Of a stretch of DNA of 7,347 nt, positions 1-6,352 are shown one piece after another. Source of the DNA: an uncultured bacterium (GTDB lineage Bacteria > Desulfobacterota > Binatia > HRBIN30); NCBI GenBank assembly GCA_937975525.1, contig CALJUJ010000284.1, positions 1 through 7,347 on the forward strand. Reading direction: 5' to 3'. Below the pieces are notes generated by a model that searched no databases, was not told the DNA's origin, and was given only the letters and a program-made list of their open reading frames with translations. The translations under genes and the position numbers were made by a program. The first letter of the stretch is position 1; each line of letters opens with the position of its first letter.

Positions 1-1136
1 GGCTCGACGCGGAGGACGCGCTTCTCGCCTCGTACGCGATGCGCAGCCGCGACAGCCGCGGTCGCCAGCACCCGCAGCCCGAGCACCCGTGGCGGCTGCC
101 GTTCGAGCGTGACCGCGACCGCATCATCCACTGCACCGCGTTCCGTCGTCTCGAGTACAAGACCCAGGTGTTCGTCAACCACGAGGGCGACTACTATCGC
201 ACCCGACTCACGCACACGATGGAGGCCGCACAGATCGCCCGTACCACGGCGCGCGCGCTGCGCCTCAACCAGGACCTCGCCGAGGCGGTCGCGCTGTCGC
301 ACGACCTCGGGCACACCCCCTTCGGTCATGCCGGCGAGCGCGTGCTCAACGAGGAAATGGAGCCCTACGGCGGCTTCGAGCACAATGCCCAGACGCTGCG
401 CATCGTCGACCTGCTCGAGGAGCGCTATCCGACGTTTCACGGCCTCAACCTCACCTGGGAGGTGCGCGAGGGCATCGCCAAGCACTCGCCCCCCTACGAT
501 CGACCGATCGCGCACGACTTCGAGCCGGGACGCGCGCCGTGCCTCGAGGCCCAGCTCGTCGATTACGCCGACGAGATCGCCTACAACAGCCACGACATCG
601 ACGACGGCCTGCAGTCGGGCCTGCTGCAACCCGAGCAGCTCGAGTCGGTGACCCTGTGGCGCGAGACGTTCGCGCGCATCGCCGACGCCTTCCCGGACGC
701 GCCGTTCTCGGTGCAGCGCTACCAGGTGCAGCGGGCGCTGCTCGATGGCTTCGTCACCGACATGGTGGCGGCGACCGAGGACCGCCTCGCGGCGCACGGC
801 ATCGATTCCGTCGAGGCCGGTCGCGCCCACGGCAAGCCGATCGTGCGCTGCAGCGACGAGCTCGAGGTGAAGCGGCTCGAGCTCAAGGAGTTCCTGATGC
901 GCAATCTCTACCGCCACTACCGGGTCGTGCGCATGATCTCCAAGGCGCAACGAGTCGTGCGCGACCTCTTTCGCGTGTTCATGGCCGAGCCGGCGCAGCT
1001 GCCGCCGCACGTCGCCGCACGCTGGGAGGACGGCGAGGATCGACCCCGCGTCGTCGCCGACTACATCGCCGGCATGACCGACCGCTTCGCCGTCGAAGAG
1101 CACCGCAAGGTGTTCGATCCGCAGGAGCGCGTATGA
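1..1136 (+). CDS. dgt: dGTPase-like HD-domain deoxynucleoside triphosphate triphosphohydrolase, 5' end missing
   Basis: This enzyme is expected to hydrolyse dNTPs, classically dGTP, to the deoxynucleoside plus triphosphate in the cytoplasm and so shape the dNTP pool. The reading frame is open to the left edge from base 3. The residues before the first ATG (39) read LLASYA and join MRSRDSRGR, which matches the usual N-terminal region of the family, so that Met is internal and the true start lies outside the window. Counting from it, the HD metal site is complete: H59 (RLTHTMEAAQIAR), H88-D89 (SHDLGHTPFGHAGE) and D178 (LVDYADEIAYNSHDIDDG). The block around residues 29-45 (IIHCTAFRRLEYKTQVF) is also typical. 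About 365 residues are visible, near full length for the shorter class of dGTPase-like proteins. The stop overlaps the era start (ATGA). Family assignment is firm; the preferred dNTP and any allosteric activation cannot be read from sequence. Confidence 0.93.
   Translation, partial: LDAEDALLASYAMRSRDSRGRQHPQPEHPWRLPFERDRDRIIHCTAFRRLEYKTQVFVNHEGDYYRTRLTHTMEAAQIARTTARALRLNQDLAEAVALSHDLGHTPFGHAGERVLNEEMEPYGGFEHNAQTLRIVDLLEERYPTFHGLNLTWEVREGIAKHSPPYDRPIAHDFEPGRAPCLEAQLVDYADEIAYNSHDIDDGLQSGLLQPEQLESVTLWRETFARIADAFPDAPFSVQRYQVQRALLDGFVTDMVAATEDRLAAHGIDSVEAGRAHGKPIVRCSDELEVKRLELKEFLMRNLYRHYRVVRMISKAQRVVRDLFRVFMAEPAQLPPHVAARWEDGEDRPRVVADYIAGMTDRFAVEEHRKVFDPQERV
1123..1127 (+). promoter_or_regulatory. 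Shine-Dalgarno site for era
   Basis: AGGAG lies inside the last codons of the dGTPase gene, with a 5-base gap to the ATG at 1133. It fixes the era start and shows that era is translated from the shared transcript within an overlapping stop/start. Confidence 0.7.
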
Positions 1137-2011
1137 GCCATCGCTCCGGCTGCATCGCCATCGTCGGCCGCCCGAACGTCGGCAAGTCGACCCTGCTCAA
1201 CCGCCTCGTCGGCACCAAGATCGCCATCGTCAGTCCGCGACCGCAGACGACGCGGCGCCGCATCCTCGGCGTCACGACCCTGCCCGATGCGCAGATGCTG
1301 TTCTACGACACCGCCGGCTGGCACCGGCCGCGCTCGCTGATGAACAAGCGCATGGTGAAGGACACCGAAGGCGCGATCGCCGACGCCGACGTCGTGTTGT
1401 GGGTCGTCGATGCGCTCACCGGCCTGCGCGCCGAGGATCGCGAACTGTGCGAGCGCCTGCGCTCGTGTCAGCGATCGCTGTGCGTCGCCCTCAACAAGAT
1501 CGATCGCCGCGCACGGGTGAAGCTGCTGCCGCAACTCGGCGAGCTCGGTGAGCTGCTGCCCGAAGCCGAGATCGTCCCGGTCAGCGCGCTCGACGGCGCC
1601 AACGTCGACGAGCTCATCGCCGTCCTCGCCCGTCTCCTGCCGGAGGGGCCGCGCTACTACGACGACGACACGATCACCGATCAGACCGAACGCACGCTCG
1701 TCGAAGAGGTCGTGCGCGAGCAGGTCCTGCTGCAGACACGCCAGGAGGTTCCGTACGCGGTCGGCGTCGTCGTCGAGAAGTTCGAGGAGCGCGGCGACCT
1801 CGCCGTCGTCGCTGCGGCGATTCAGGTGGAGCGCCGCTCGCAGAAGGGAATCCTCATCGGCGCCGGCGGCACCCGTATCCGTGAGATCGGGCGCGCCGCC
1901 CGCGTCGAAGCCGAGCGCATCCTCGGACGACGCGTGTACCTGGAGCTGTTCGTGCGCGTCGACGAGGAATGGACCTCGAACCCGCGCCGCCTCGACGAGA
2001 TGGGACTTTGA
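1133..2011 (+). CDS. era: GTPase Era, 30S ribosomal subunit assembly factor
   Basis: Era is a GTPase that binds the 3' end of 16S rRNA through a C-terminal KH domain and acts late in 30S maturation. The protein is 292 residues, close to the usual 300. The GTPase domain shows G1 GRPNVGKST (12-20), a G2 region with SPRPQTTRRRILG (34-46), G3 DTAG (59-62), G4 NKID (121-124) and G5 SAL (151-153). The TITDQTERTLVEEVVRE linker (180-196) leads into the type II KH domain, with VERRSQKGILIG and the GxxG loop GAGG at 243-246. Two details depart from consensus: G3 is DTAG where Era normally has DTPG, and the KH loop carries no basic residue. The start is set by AGGAG five bases upstream and by overlap with the previous stop. 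The stop overlaps the der start by one base. Identification is secure. Confidence 0.97.
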   Translation: MSHRSGCIAIVGRPNVGKSTLLNRLVGTKIAIVSPRPQTTRRRILGVTTLPDAQMLFYDTAGWHRPRSLMNKRMVKDTEGAIADADVVLWVVDALTGLRAEDRELCERLRSCQRSLCVALNKIDRRARVKLLPQLGELGELLPEAEIVPVSALDGANVDELIAVLARLLPEGPRYYDDDTITDQTERTLVEEVVREQVLLQTRQEVPYAVGVVVEKFEERGDLAVVAAAIQVERRSQKGILIGAGGTRIREIGRAARVEAERILGRRVYLELFVRVDEEWTSNPRRLDEMGL

Positions 2012-3387
2012 TGGACGAGCACGGCGACGACGTGGTCGGCCCGAGCGACGAAGCGGAGCGCGACGCGCGACTGCCGATCATCGCGATCGTCGGTCGTCCC
2101 AACGCCGGCAAGTCGACCTTGTTCAATCGCTTGGTGCCCGGCCGCACCGCCATCGTCGACAAGACGCCGGGCGTCACCCGCGACCGCAACGTCGGTGTCG
2201 GACGCGCCGGCGGCCACACCTTTCTGGTCGTCGATACCGGCGGATTCGAGGAGGCCGACGGCTCGACGCTCGCCGAGTCGGTGCGCGCCCAGAGTGCACT
2301 CGCCGCGGAGGAGGCCGACGCCGTCGTGGTGCTGCTCGACGGTAGCGCCGGGCTCAATCCCGACGATCGCGTCCTCGTCGATCGCCTGCGCCGGCTCGAG
2401 AAGCCGGTCGTATTCGCCGTGAACAAGATCGACCACGCCGGCCACGAAGGTCGCATCGCCGAGTTCTACGCACTCGGCATCGACGAGCCGCTGGCGATCT
2501 CGGCGGCGCACGGTATCGGCGTCGGTACCTTGTTTCGCCACGTGCTCGAAGCGCTGCCCGCAGCCGAGGAGGCACCGGCCGAAGCCGGCGTGAAGCCCGT
2601 GCGCCTGGCCCTCGTCGGACGGCCGAACGCCGGCAAGTCGTCGCTGCTCAACCGGATCGTCGGCTACGACCGGTCGATCGTCGACGCCACGCCCGGGACC
2701 ACGCGCGACGCGGTGGATACGCCGTTCGAGCGCAACGGCCGCCCGTGGGTCCTCGTCGATACCGCCGGCATTCGCCGGCGCTCGCGGGTGATCGAGCTGG
2801 TCGAACGCGTCAGCGCCGTGCGCGCTCTCAGCGCCCTCGAGCGTGCCGAAGTCGCGGCGCTGGTCGTCGACGCGACGCAGGGGATGACCGACCAGGATGC
2901 GCGCATCGCCGGTTATGCCTGGGAGCGCCGGCGCGCGCTGGTGCTCGTCTTCAACAAGTGGGACGCACTGCCGGCCGAGTCGAACTCGCGCAAGCGCCAC
3001 TTCGCGGCCGTGGCGCACAAGTACCCGACCCTGGCCGACGTGCCGAAGGTGGCGCTCCCGGCGCTCGAGGGCACGGGCCTGTCGAACCTGTTCCCGGCGT
3101 TGGAGGAGGTCGTCGATCACCACCGCCGGGTGATGGCGACGTCCGACCTCAATCGCGTGCTCAACGCAGCGGTCGAGGCGCATGCGCCGCGCGCCGTGCG
3201 CGGACGGCCGCCGCGCTTCTTCTACGCCACGCAGACGGGCAGCGCACCGCCGGTGATCACCCTCTTCGTCAGCCAACCGCAGCAGGTCACGCCCGACTAC
3301 GAACGCTACCTCCACAATTGCTTTCGCAAGGCGTTCGACCTGAGCGGTACGCCGCTGCAGGTCAAGCTGCGCAAGCGCGAGCACTGA
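2011..3387 (+). CDS. der: GTPase Der (EngA), double-GTPase 50S ribosomal subunit assembly factor
   Basis: Der has two tandem GTPase domains and a C-terminal KH-like domain and acts in 50S subunit biogenesis. From the ATG at 2011 it has 458 residues, within the family range. Domain 1: GRPNAGKST (28-36), PGVTRD (53-58), DTGG (75-78), NKID (138-141), SAAHG (164-168). A short acidic linker (about 183-194) follows. Domain 2: GRPNAGKSS (203-211), PGTTRD (228-233), DTAG (250-253), NKWD (315-318). The position expected to hold the G5 Ser-Ala is Pro350-Ala351-Leu352. The KH-like tail includes RPPRFFYATQTG and ends in basic residues. An ATG at 1969 is also in frame but would overlap era by 43 bases. 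I chose 2011 because of the TGATG coupling and a weak GGGA five bases upstream. This start gives an acidic leader of about 20 residues before the first beta strand, longer than usual. Confidence 0.97.
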   Translation: MDEHGDDVVGPSDEAERDARLPIIAIVGRPNAGKSTLFNRLVPGRTAIVDKTPGVTRDRNVGVGRAGGHTFLVVDTGGFEEADGSTLAESVRAQSALAAEEADAVVVLLDGSAGLNPDDRVLVDRLRRLEKPVVFAVNKIDHAGHEGRIAEFYALGIDEPLAISAAHGIGVGTLFRHVLEALPAAEEAPAEAGVKPVRLALVGRPNAGKSSLLNRIVGYDRSIVDATPGTTRDAVDTPFERNGRPWVLVDTAGIRRRSRVIELVERVSAVRALSALERAEVAALVVDATQGMTDQDARIAGYAWERRRALVLVFNKWDALPAESNSRKRHFAAVAHKYPTLADVPKVALPALEGTGLSNLFPALEEVVDHHRRVMATSDLNRVLNAAVEAHAPRAVRGRPPRFFYATQTGSAPPVITLFVSQPQQVTPDYERYLHNCFRKAFDLSGTPLQVKLRKREH

Positions 3388-3396
3388 TCCAGCAGG

Positions 3397-4524
3397 TCAG
3401 GTGTCGGTGGCCAGGTCCGGCCCGACCCGCACGCCGACGTCGTTGGCGGCGCCTGCGAAGGCGCCACCCTCGATGAGCCCCGCGTCGGCGCCCGCGCCGC
3501 GCAAGCCCTCGAGCACGGCTTCGGTCGCGTTGGCAGCGGGCAGGGCGAAGATGGCACCGCCGCCGCCCGCGCCGGTGAGCTTGGCGCCGAGGGCGCCCGC
3601 CCGCTTGGCGGCTTGCACGAGGATGCCGACCTCGTCGCCGGCGCCGGCGGAAAATCCGCAATGCCGCATCAAGCTGTCGACGAGCTCCTGGTTGCGATCG
3701 ATCTGTCGACCGAGCTCGGCGAGATCCTGCGCGAGCAACGCGATCTTGCCGCGCCAGGCCGTCTCGCCGAGGGCGCGCGCCAGCTCGAGCAGAGGCCCGC
3801 GGCCGGCGCGTCTCTCTTCGAGGTAGCGCGCCCGCATCGGCGCGTGCACGGAGCCCGAGTCGCGCTGCACGCCCGTGGTCGCGACGCAGAACGTCAGCTC
3901 CGGGCAGCGCGGCCCGAGCGGCTCGTAGGTGGCGAACGGCTCGTCGCCGAGCGGCGCGTGCCAGAGCTTGCCGTGGTAGCCGATGTAGGCGACGCCGCCG
4001 AGGACGGGCGCGTAGCGGTCCGCGAAGCCGCAGACGACGCCGAGGTCGTGCTCCTCGGCCCGCTGCGCGATCTCCGCCAGGACGTAGTCGTTGAAGCGAT
4101 GCGGATCGAGCGCGTAGCGCGCGCGCAGCGCGGCGAGAACGGCCAGCACCAACACCGAAGATCCAGCCATGCCGCTCGAGGCCGGGACGTCGGTCGCGGT
4201 CGTCACCGTCATGCAGCCGTCCGCCATGCGGTCGCCGAGCTCGGGGGCGTGGCGCAGGAAGGCGTTGACCGCGGCGGCCTCGACGTCGAAGCCCTGCGGG
4301 TCGACGATCGGGCCGCAGGCGAAGCGGCGCTCCGCGCGTGGCTCGAGCGCTGCGCGGCGATCCGTGGTGGCCGTCGCGCGGCGGAAGACGAGCCCGTCGC
4401 CGGGCTCGACGACGGCGCCGCCGCGCACGTCGACGGCGGCCGAGATCGTCGCATAGGCGCCTTCGACCGCGTCGGTCGGGCTGCCGACGACGTTGATGCG
4501 TGCCGGCAGGGAGATTCTCCACAT
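3397..4524 (-). CDS. GHMP-family sugar kinase, glucuronokinase-like
   Basis: GHMP kinases transfer the gamma phosphate of ATP to small molecules, often sugar anomeric hydroxyls. From the ATG at 4524 the protein has 375 residues. The N-terminal substrate motif is LPARINVVGSPTD (6-18). The ATP-binding glycine/serine loop is PASSGMAGSS (114-123). A likely catalytic block is AEEHDLG then GFADRYAPVLGGVAYIGY (156-183, Asp169). DSGSVH is at 222-227, and the third motif is KLTGAGGGG (315-323). The combination ARIxxxGxPxD, GxxDRxxxxxGGxxY and DSGxVH resembles, from memory, plant glucuronokinases more than galactokinases, mevalonate kinases or heptose kinases. Phosphorylation of glucuronate or a related uronic acid or sugar is therefore the best guess, but the substrate is inference. 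The frame is open further upstream to 4767, but that stretch is low-complexity and would run into the next gene. ATG 4536 is an alternative. It lies tail to tail with der and divergent from ppx. Confidence 0.85.
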   Translation of the reverse strand: MWRISLPARINVVGSPTDAVEGAYATISAAVDVRGGAVVEPGDGLVFRRATATTDRRAALEPRAERRFACGPIVDPQGFDVEAAAVNAFLRHAPELGDRMADGCMTVTTATDVPASSGMAGSSVLVLAVLAALRARYALDPHRFNDYVLAEIAQRAEEHDLGVVCGFADRYAPVLGGVAYIGYHGKLWHAPLGDEPFATYEPLGPRCPELTFCVATTGVQRDSGSVHAPMRARYLEERRAGRGPLLELARALGETAWRGKIALLAQDLAELGRQIDRNQELVDSLMRHCGFSAGAGDEVGILVQAAKRAGALGAKLTGAGGGGAIFALPAANATEAVLEGLRGAGADAGLIEGGAFAGAANDVGVRVGPDLATDT

Positions 4525-4531
4525 GGCGCGA

Positions 4532-4561
4532 CACATACCGCGGCGGCCGACGCTCCGACAA
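4532..4561 (-). promoter_or_regulatory. Candidate promoter of the GHMP kinase gene, possibly leaderless
   Basis: On the minus strand TTGTCG (4561-4556) and TATGTG (4537-4532) are 18 bases apart, a sigma70-like pair with partial matches to both hexamers. A start site seven to eight bases after the -10 would fall on or next to the A of the ATG at 4524. No Shine-Dalgarno-like sequence precedes this ATG, which fits a leaderless message. The prediction rests on short matches in GC-rich DNA. Confidence 0.33.
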
Positions 4562-4606
4562 CGGTGCCGGGTGCAGCCCGGCGGCGGCGCGGTCGCTGCT
4601 CTTTCG

Positions 4607-4628
4607 CGAACGCTCGCCGGAGCGTTCG
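4607..4628. repeat. Perfect 9-bp inverted repeat in the divergent intergenic region
   Basis: CGAACGCTC (4607-4615) and GAGCGTTCG (4620-4628) are exact reverse complements around a 4-base centre. It lies between the candidate promoters of the two divergent genes. No T-run follows on either strand, so it does not look like an intrinsic terminator. An operator for a dimeric regulator, or a hairpin with no function, are the alternatives. Confidence 0.5.
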
Positions 4629-4651
4629 GAGCCCCCCGCGGGCATTCTCCG

Positions 4652-4680
4652 TTTCCATCGGCTGCCACTTGCGCTAGGGT
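4652..4680 (+). promoter_or_regulatory. Candidate promoter of the ppx / CYTH-CHAD unit
   Basis: TTTCCA (4652-4657) and TAGGGT (4675-4680) are separated by 17 bases. The matches to TTGACA and TATAAT are partial (4/6 and 3/6). The spacing is ideal and the position is sensible, giving a leader of about 50 bases before the start at 4740. It sits just downstream of the inverted repeat at 4607-4628. Confidence 0.35.
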
Positions 4681-4724
4681 CCGGCGAGGAGCCGCCCGGT
4701 GCGGCGGTGCGGCGTGCGACGGAC

Positions 4725-4732
4725 GAGGGGAG
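4725..4732 (+). promoter_or_regulatory. Shine-Dalgarno site deciding the ppx start
   Basis: GAGGGGAG ends seven bases before GTG 4740 but 19 bases before ATG 4752. The spacing favours the GTG as the start of the Ppx/GppA gene, adding four residues (M-A-Q-K) before the conserved core. Confidence 0.55.
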
Positions 4733-4739
4733 CGGGGCG

Positions 4740-6329
4740 GTGGCTCAAAAAATGCGGGTCGCAGCAATCGACATCGGCAGCAACTCGATCCATCTGGTGG
4801 TCGCCCAAATCGAGGCCGACGGGCGCTTCAGCGTCCTCGACCGCGCCAAGGAGAACGTTCGCCTCGGCAGTCGCACGCTGACCGAGGGCCAGCTCTCGGA
4901 CGAGGCGATGGCCGCGGGCCTGCAGACGCTGGCGGCCTTCAAGACCCTCGCCGAGCGCCAGGGTGCGGGGCGCATCCAGGCGGTCGCCACCTGTGCCGTC
5001 CGCGAGGCCACCAACGGCGGCGAGTTCGTCAAACGCGCCAAAGACGAGATCGGCCTGCGCATCGACGTCGTCCCCGGCCGCGAGGAAGCTCGCCTGATCT
5101 ACCTGGGCGTCTCCCATGCCCTCGACGTCCGCCACGAGCCGACGCTGATCGTCGACATCGGCGGTGGCAGCGTCGAGCTCATCCTCGTCGAGGACGGCAA
5201 GGCGTCGGCGCTGCACAGCGTCAAGCTCGGCGTCACCCGCCTCACCGAGCGCTTCCTCGAGGGCGACCCGCCGTCGTCGAAATCGCTGAAGGCGCTGGCC
5301 GCGCACGTCGAGACCGAGCTCGCACCGATCCTCGCCAAGTTCCGCGGCCGCGGCGTGCGCCGCGTCATCGGTACCTCGGGAACGATGCTCAACCTCATCG
5401 CGCTGGCCGGTCATCGGCGCGGGACGTCGCCCGAAGGCTATCTCGACAACTTCGAGGTCGGTGCCGACGAGATCTCGCTGCTACGTCGAGTTCTGCAGAA
5501 AGCCGACCGCCGGACGCGCTCGCAGATGAAGGGTCTCGACAGCAAGCGCGTCGACATGATCATCCCCGGGGCGCTGGTCGCGGACCACGTGCTCCGCACG
5601 GTGCGCGCGGTGAAGCTGGTCGGCTGCACGTGGGCCCTGCGCGAGGGGGTGCTGCTCGACTTCATCGCCCGTCACCCGCGCAAGATCGCCGACGCCGAGC
5701 ACTACGCCGATCCGCGGCGACGCAGTGTCGCCCGATTGCGGCGCCGCTTCGGCGACTACGCCGGCCATGCCGAGCACGTCGTCGCCCTCTCCGAGCAACT
5801 CTTCGATCAGCTCGGCGCCGACCTCGGGCTACCGGTGGAAGCTCGGGAGCTGCTGCAGCATGCCGCGCTGCTGCACGACATCGGGCACCACATCCGCCAC
5901 AAGGATCACCAGCACCACACGTACTACCTGATCACCAGCTGCGAGCTGCTCGGGTTTCGCCGCGACGAGATCGAGATCATCGCCCTCGTCGCGCGCTACC
6001 ATCGCAAGGCGCTGCCTAAGGAATCCGATCCGGAGCTGGCGGCGCTGTCGAAGCAGGACCGCCGCACGGTGCGCGGCCTCACCGCGATCCTCCGACTCGC
6101 CGACGGTCTCGATCGTACGCACTACGGCGTCGTGCGCGGGCTGTCGGCCGCGCGTCGCGACGGTCACTTGACCATCGCGTTGCGTACTGGTGGCGACGAC
6201 GCCGGCATGGAGATCTGGGAGGGGCACCGCCGCGCGACCCTGCTCGCGCAACTGCTCGATTGCGAGGTCGACTTCGAGATCGGACCGGGCGCCGATCCTG
6301 GCGGCCGCGTCGCGGCCGGCTCGGGCTGA
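4740..6329 (+). CDS. ppx: Ppx/GppA family phosphatase with C-terminal HD domain
   Basis: Members hydrolyse terminal phosphates of inorganic polyphosphate (exopolyphosphatase) or convert pppGpp to ppGpp; sequence alone does not separate the two. From GTG 4740 it has 529 residues, the long form with an HD domain. The actin-like fold shows DIGSNSIHL (11-19), ATCAVREATN (83-92), REEARLIYLG (114-123, the motif carrying the catalytic glutamate), DIGGGSVEL (139-147), a KLGVTRLTERF block (162-172), GTSGT (211-215), KRVDMIIPGA (269-278) and ALREGVLLD (299-307). The HD part has H343, H379-D380 in LLHDIGHHI, YHRK (420-423) and RLADGLDR (452-459, Asp455), so the metal ligands appear intact. The frame stays open upstream to 4500, but those residues resemble no family N-terminus and overlap the divergent kinase. 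The next gene, a CYTH-CHAD protein, follows after 23 bases. That favours a polyphosphate role by context. Confidence 0.94.
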   Translation: MAQKMRVAAIDIGSNSIHLVVAQIEADGRFSVLDRAKENVRLGSRTLTEGQLSDEAMAAGLQTLAAFKTLAERQGAGRIQAVATCAVREATNGGEFVKRAKDEIGLRIDVVPGREEARLIYLGVSHALDVRHEPTLIVDIGGGSVELILVEDGKASALHSVKLGVTRLTERFLEGDPPSSKSLKALAAHVETELAPILAKFRGRGVRRVIGTSGTMLNLIALAGHRRGTSPEGYLDNFEVGADEISLLRRVLQKADRRTRSQMKGLDSKRVDMIIPGALVADHVLRTVRAVKLVGCTWALREGVLLDFIARHPRKIADAEHYADPRRRSVARLRRRFGDYAGHAEHVVALSEQLFDQLGADLGLPVEARELLQHAALLHDIGHHIRHKDHQHHTYYLITSCELLGFRRDEIEIIALVARYHRKALPKESDPELAALSKQDRRTVRGLTAILRLADGLDRTHYGVVRGLSAARRDGHLTIALRTGGDDAGMEIWEGHRRATLLAQLLDCEVDFEIGPGADPGGRVAAGSG

Positions 6330-6352
6330 AGGGCGGCCGGCTGGGGTAGAGC

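Noticed and set aside
1..1136. The dGTPase as part of a phage-defence system
   Set aside because: Some dGTPases act in defence, but this one is of ordinary form and is coupled to era and der, with no defence or mobile genes in the window.
1822..3384. Very long open frame on the minus strand opposite era and der
   Set aside because: It is an antisense shadow of two certain genes. The translation is Arg/Ala/His-rich with no recognisable domain, as expected in high-GC DNA where stops are rare.
3382..3403. Imperfect hairpin (CACTGA / TCAGGTG) over the two convergent stops as a terminator
   Set aside because: The stem is short and bulged with no T-run, and much of the pairing simply follows from two facing TGA stop codons.
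4566..4582. Inverted repeat GCCGGG / CCCGGC in the divergent region
   Set aside because: A six-base GC-only stem is expected by chance in DNA of this composition; only the 9-bp dyad nearby stands out.
3613..4677. Long open frame on the plus strand opposite the GHMP kinase
   Set aside because: The opposite strand encodes clear GHMP motifs. This frame has an Arg/Ala/Val-rich translation with no known motif.
4500..4739. N-terminal extension of ppx from an upstream ATG at 4500
   Set aside because: The added residues do not resemble the family N-terminus, they overlap the divergent kinase start and promoter candidates, and a good Shine-Dalgarno site points to 4740.
4525..4767. N-terminal extension of the GHMP kinase to 4767
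   Set aside because: The extra residues are Pro/Arg/Ala-rich and not kinase-like, and the extension would overlap the start of ppx.
5868..5925. His-rich stretch in the Ppx protein (residues 379-393) as a special metal site
   Set aside because: The HD-domain segment of Ppx/GppA proteins is normally rich in His here; only H379-D380 and nearby ligands are needed for the usual site.
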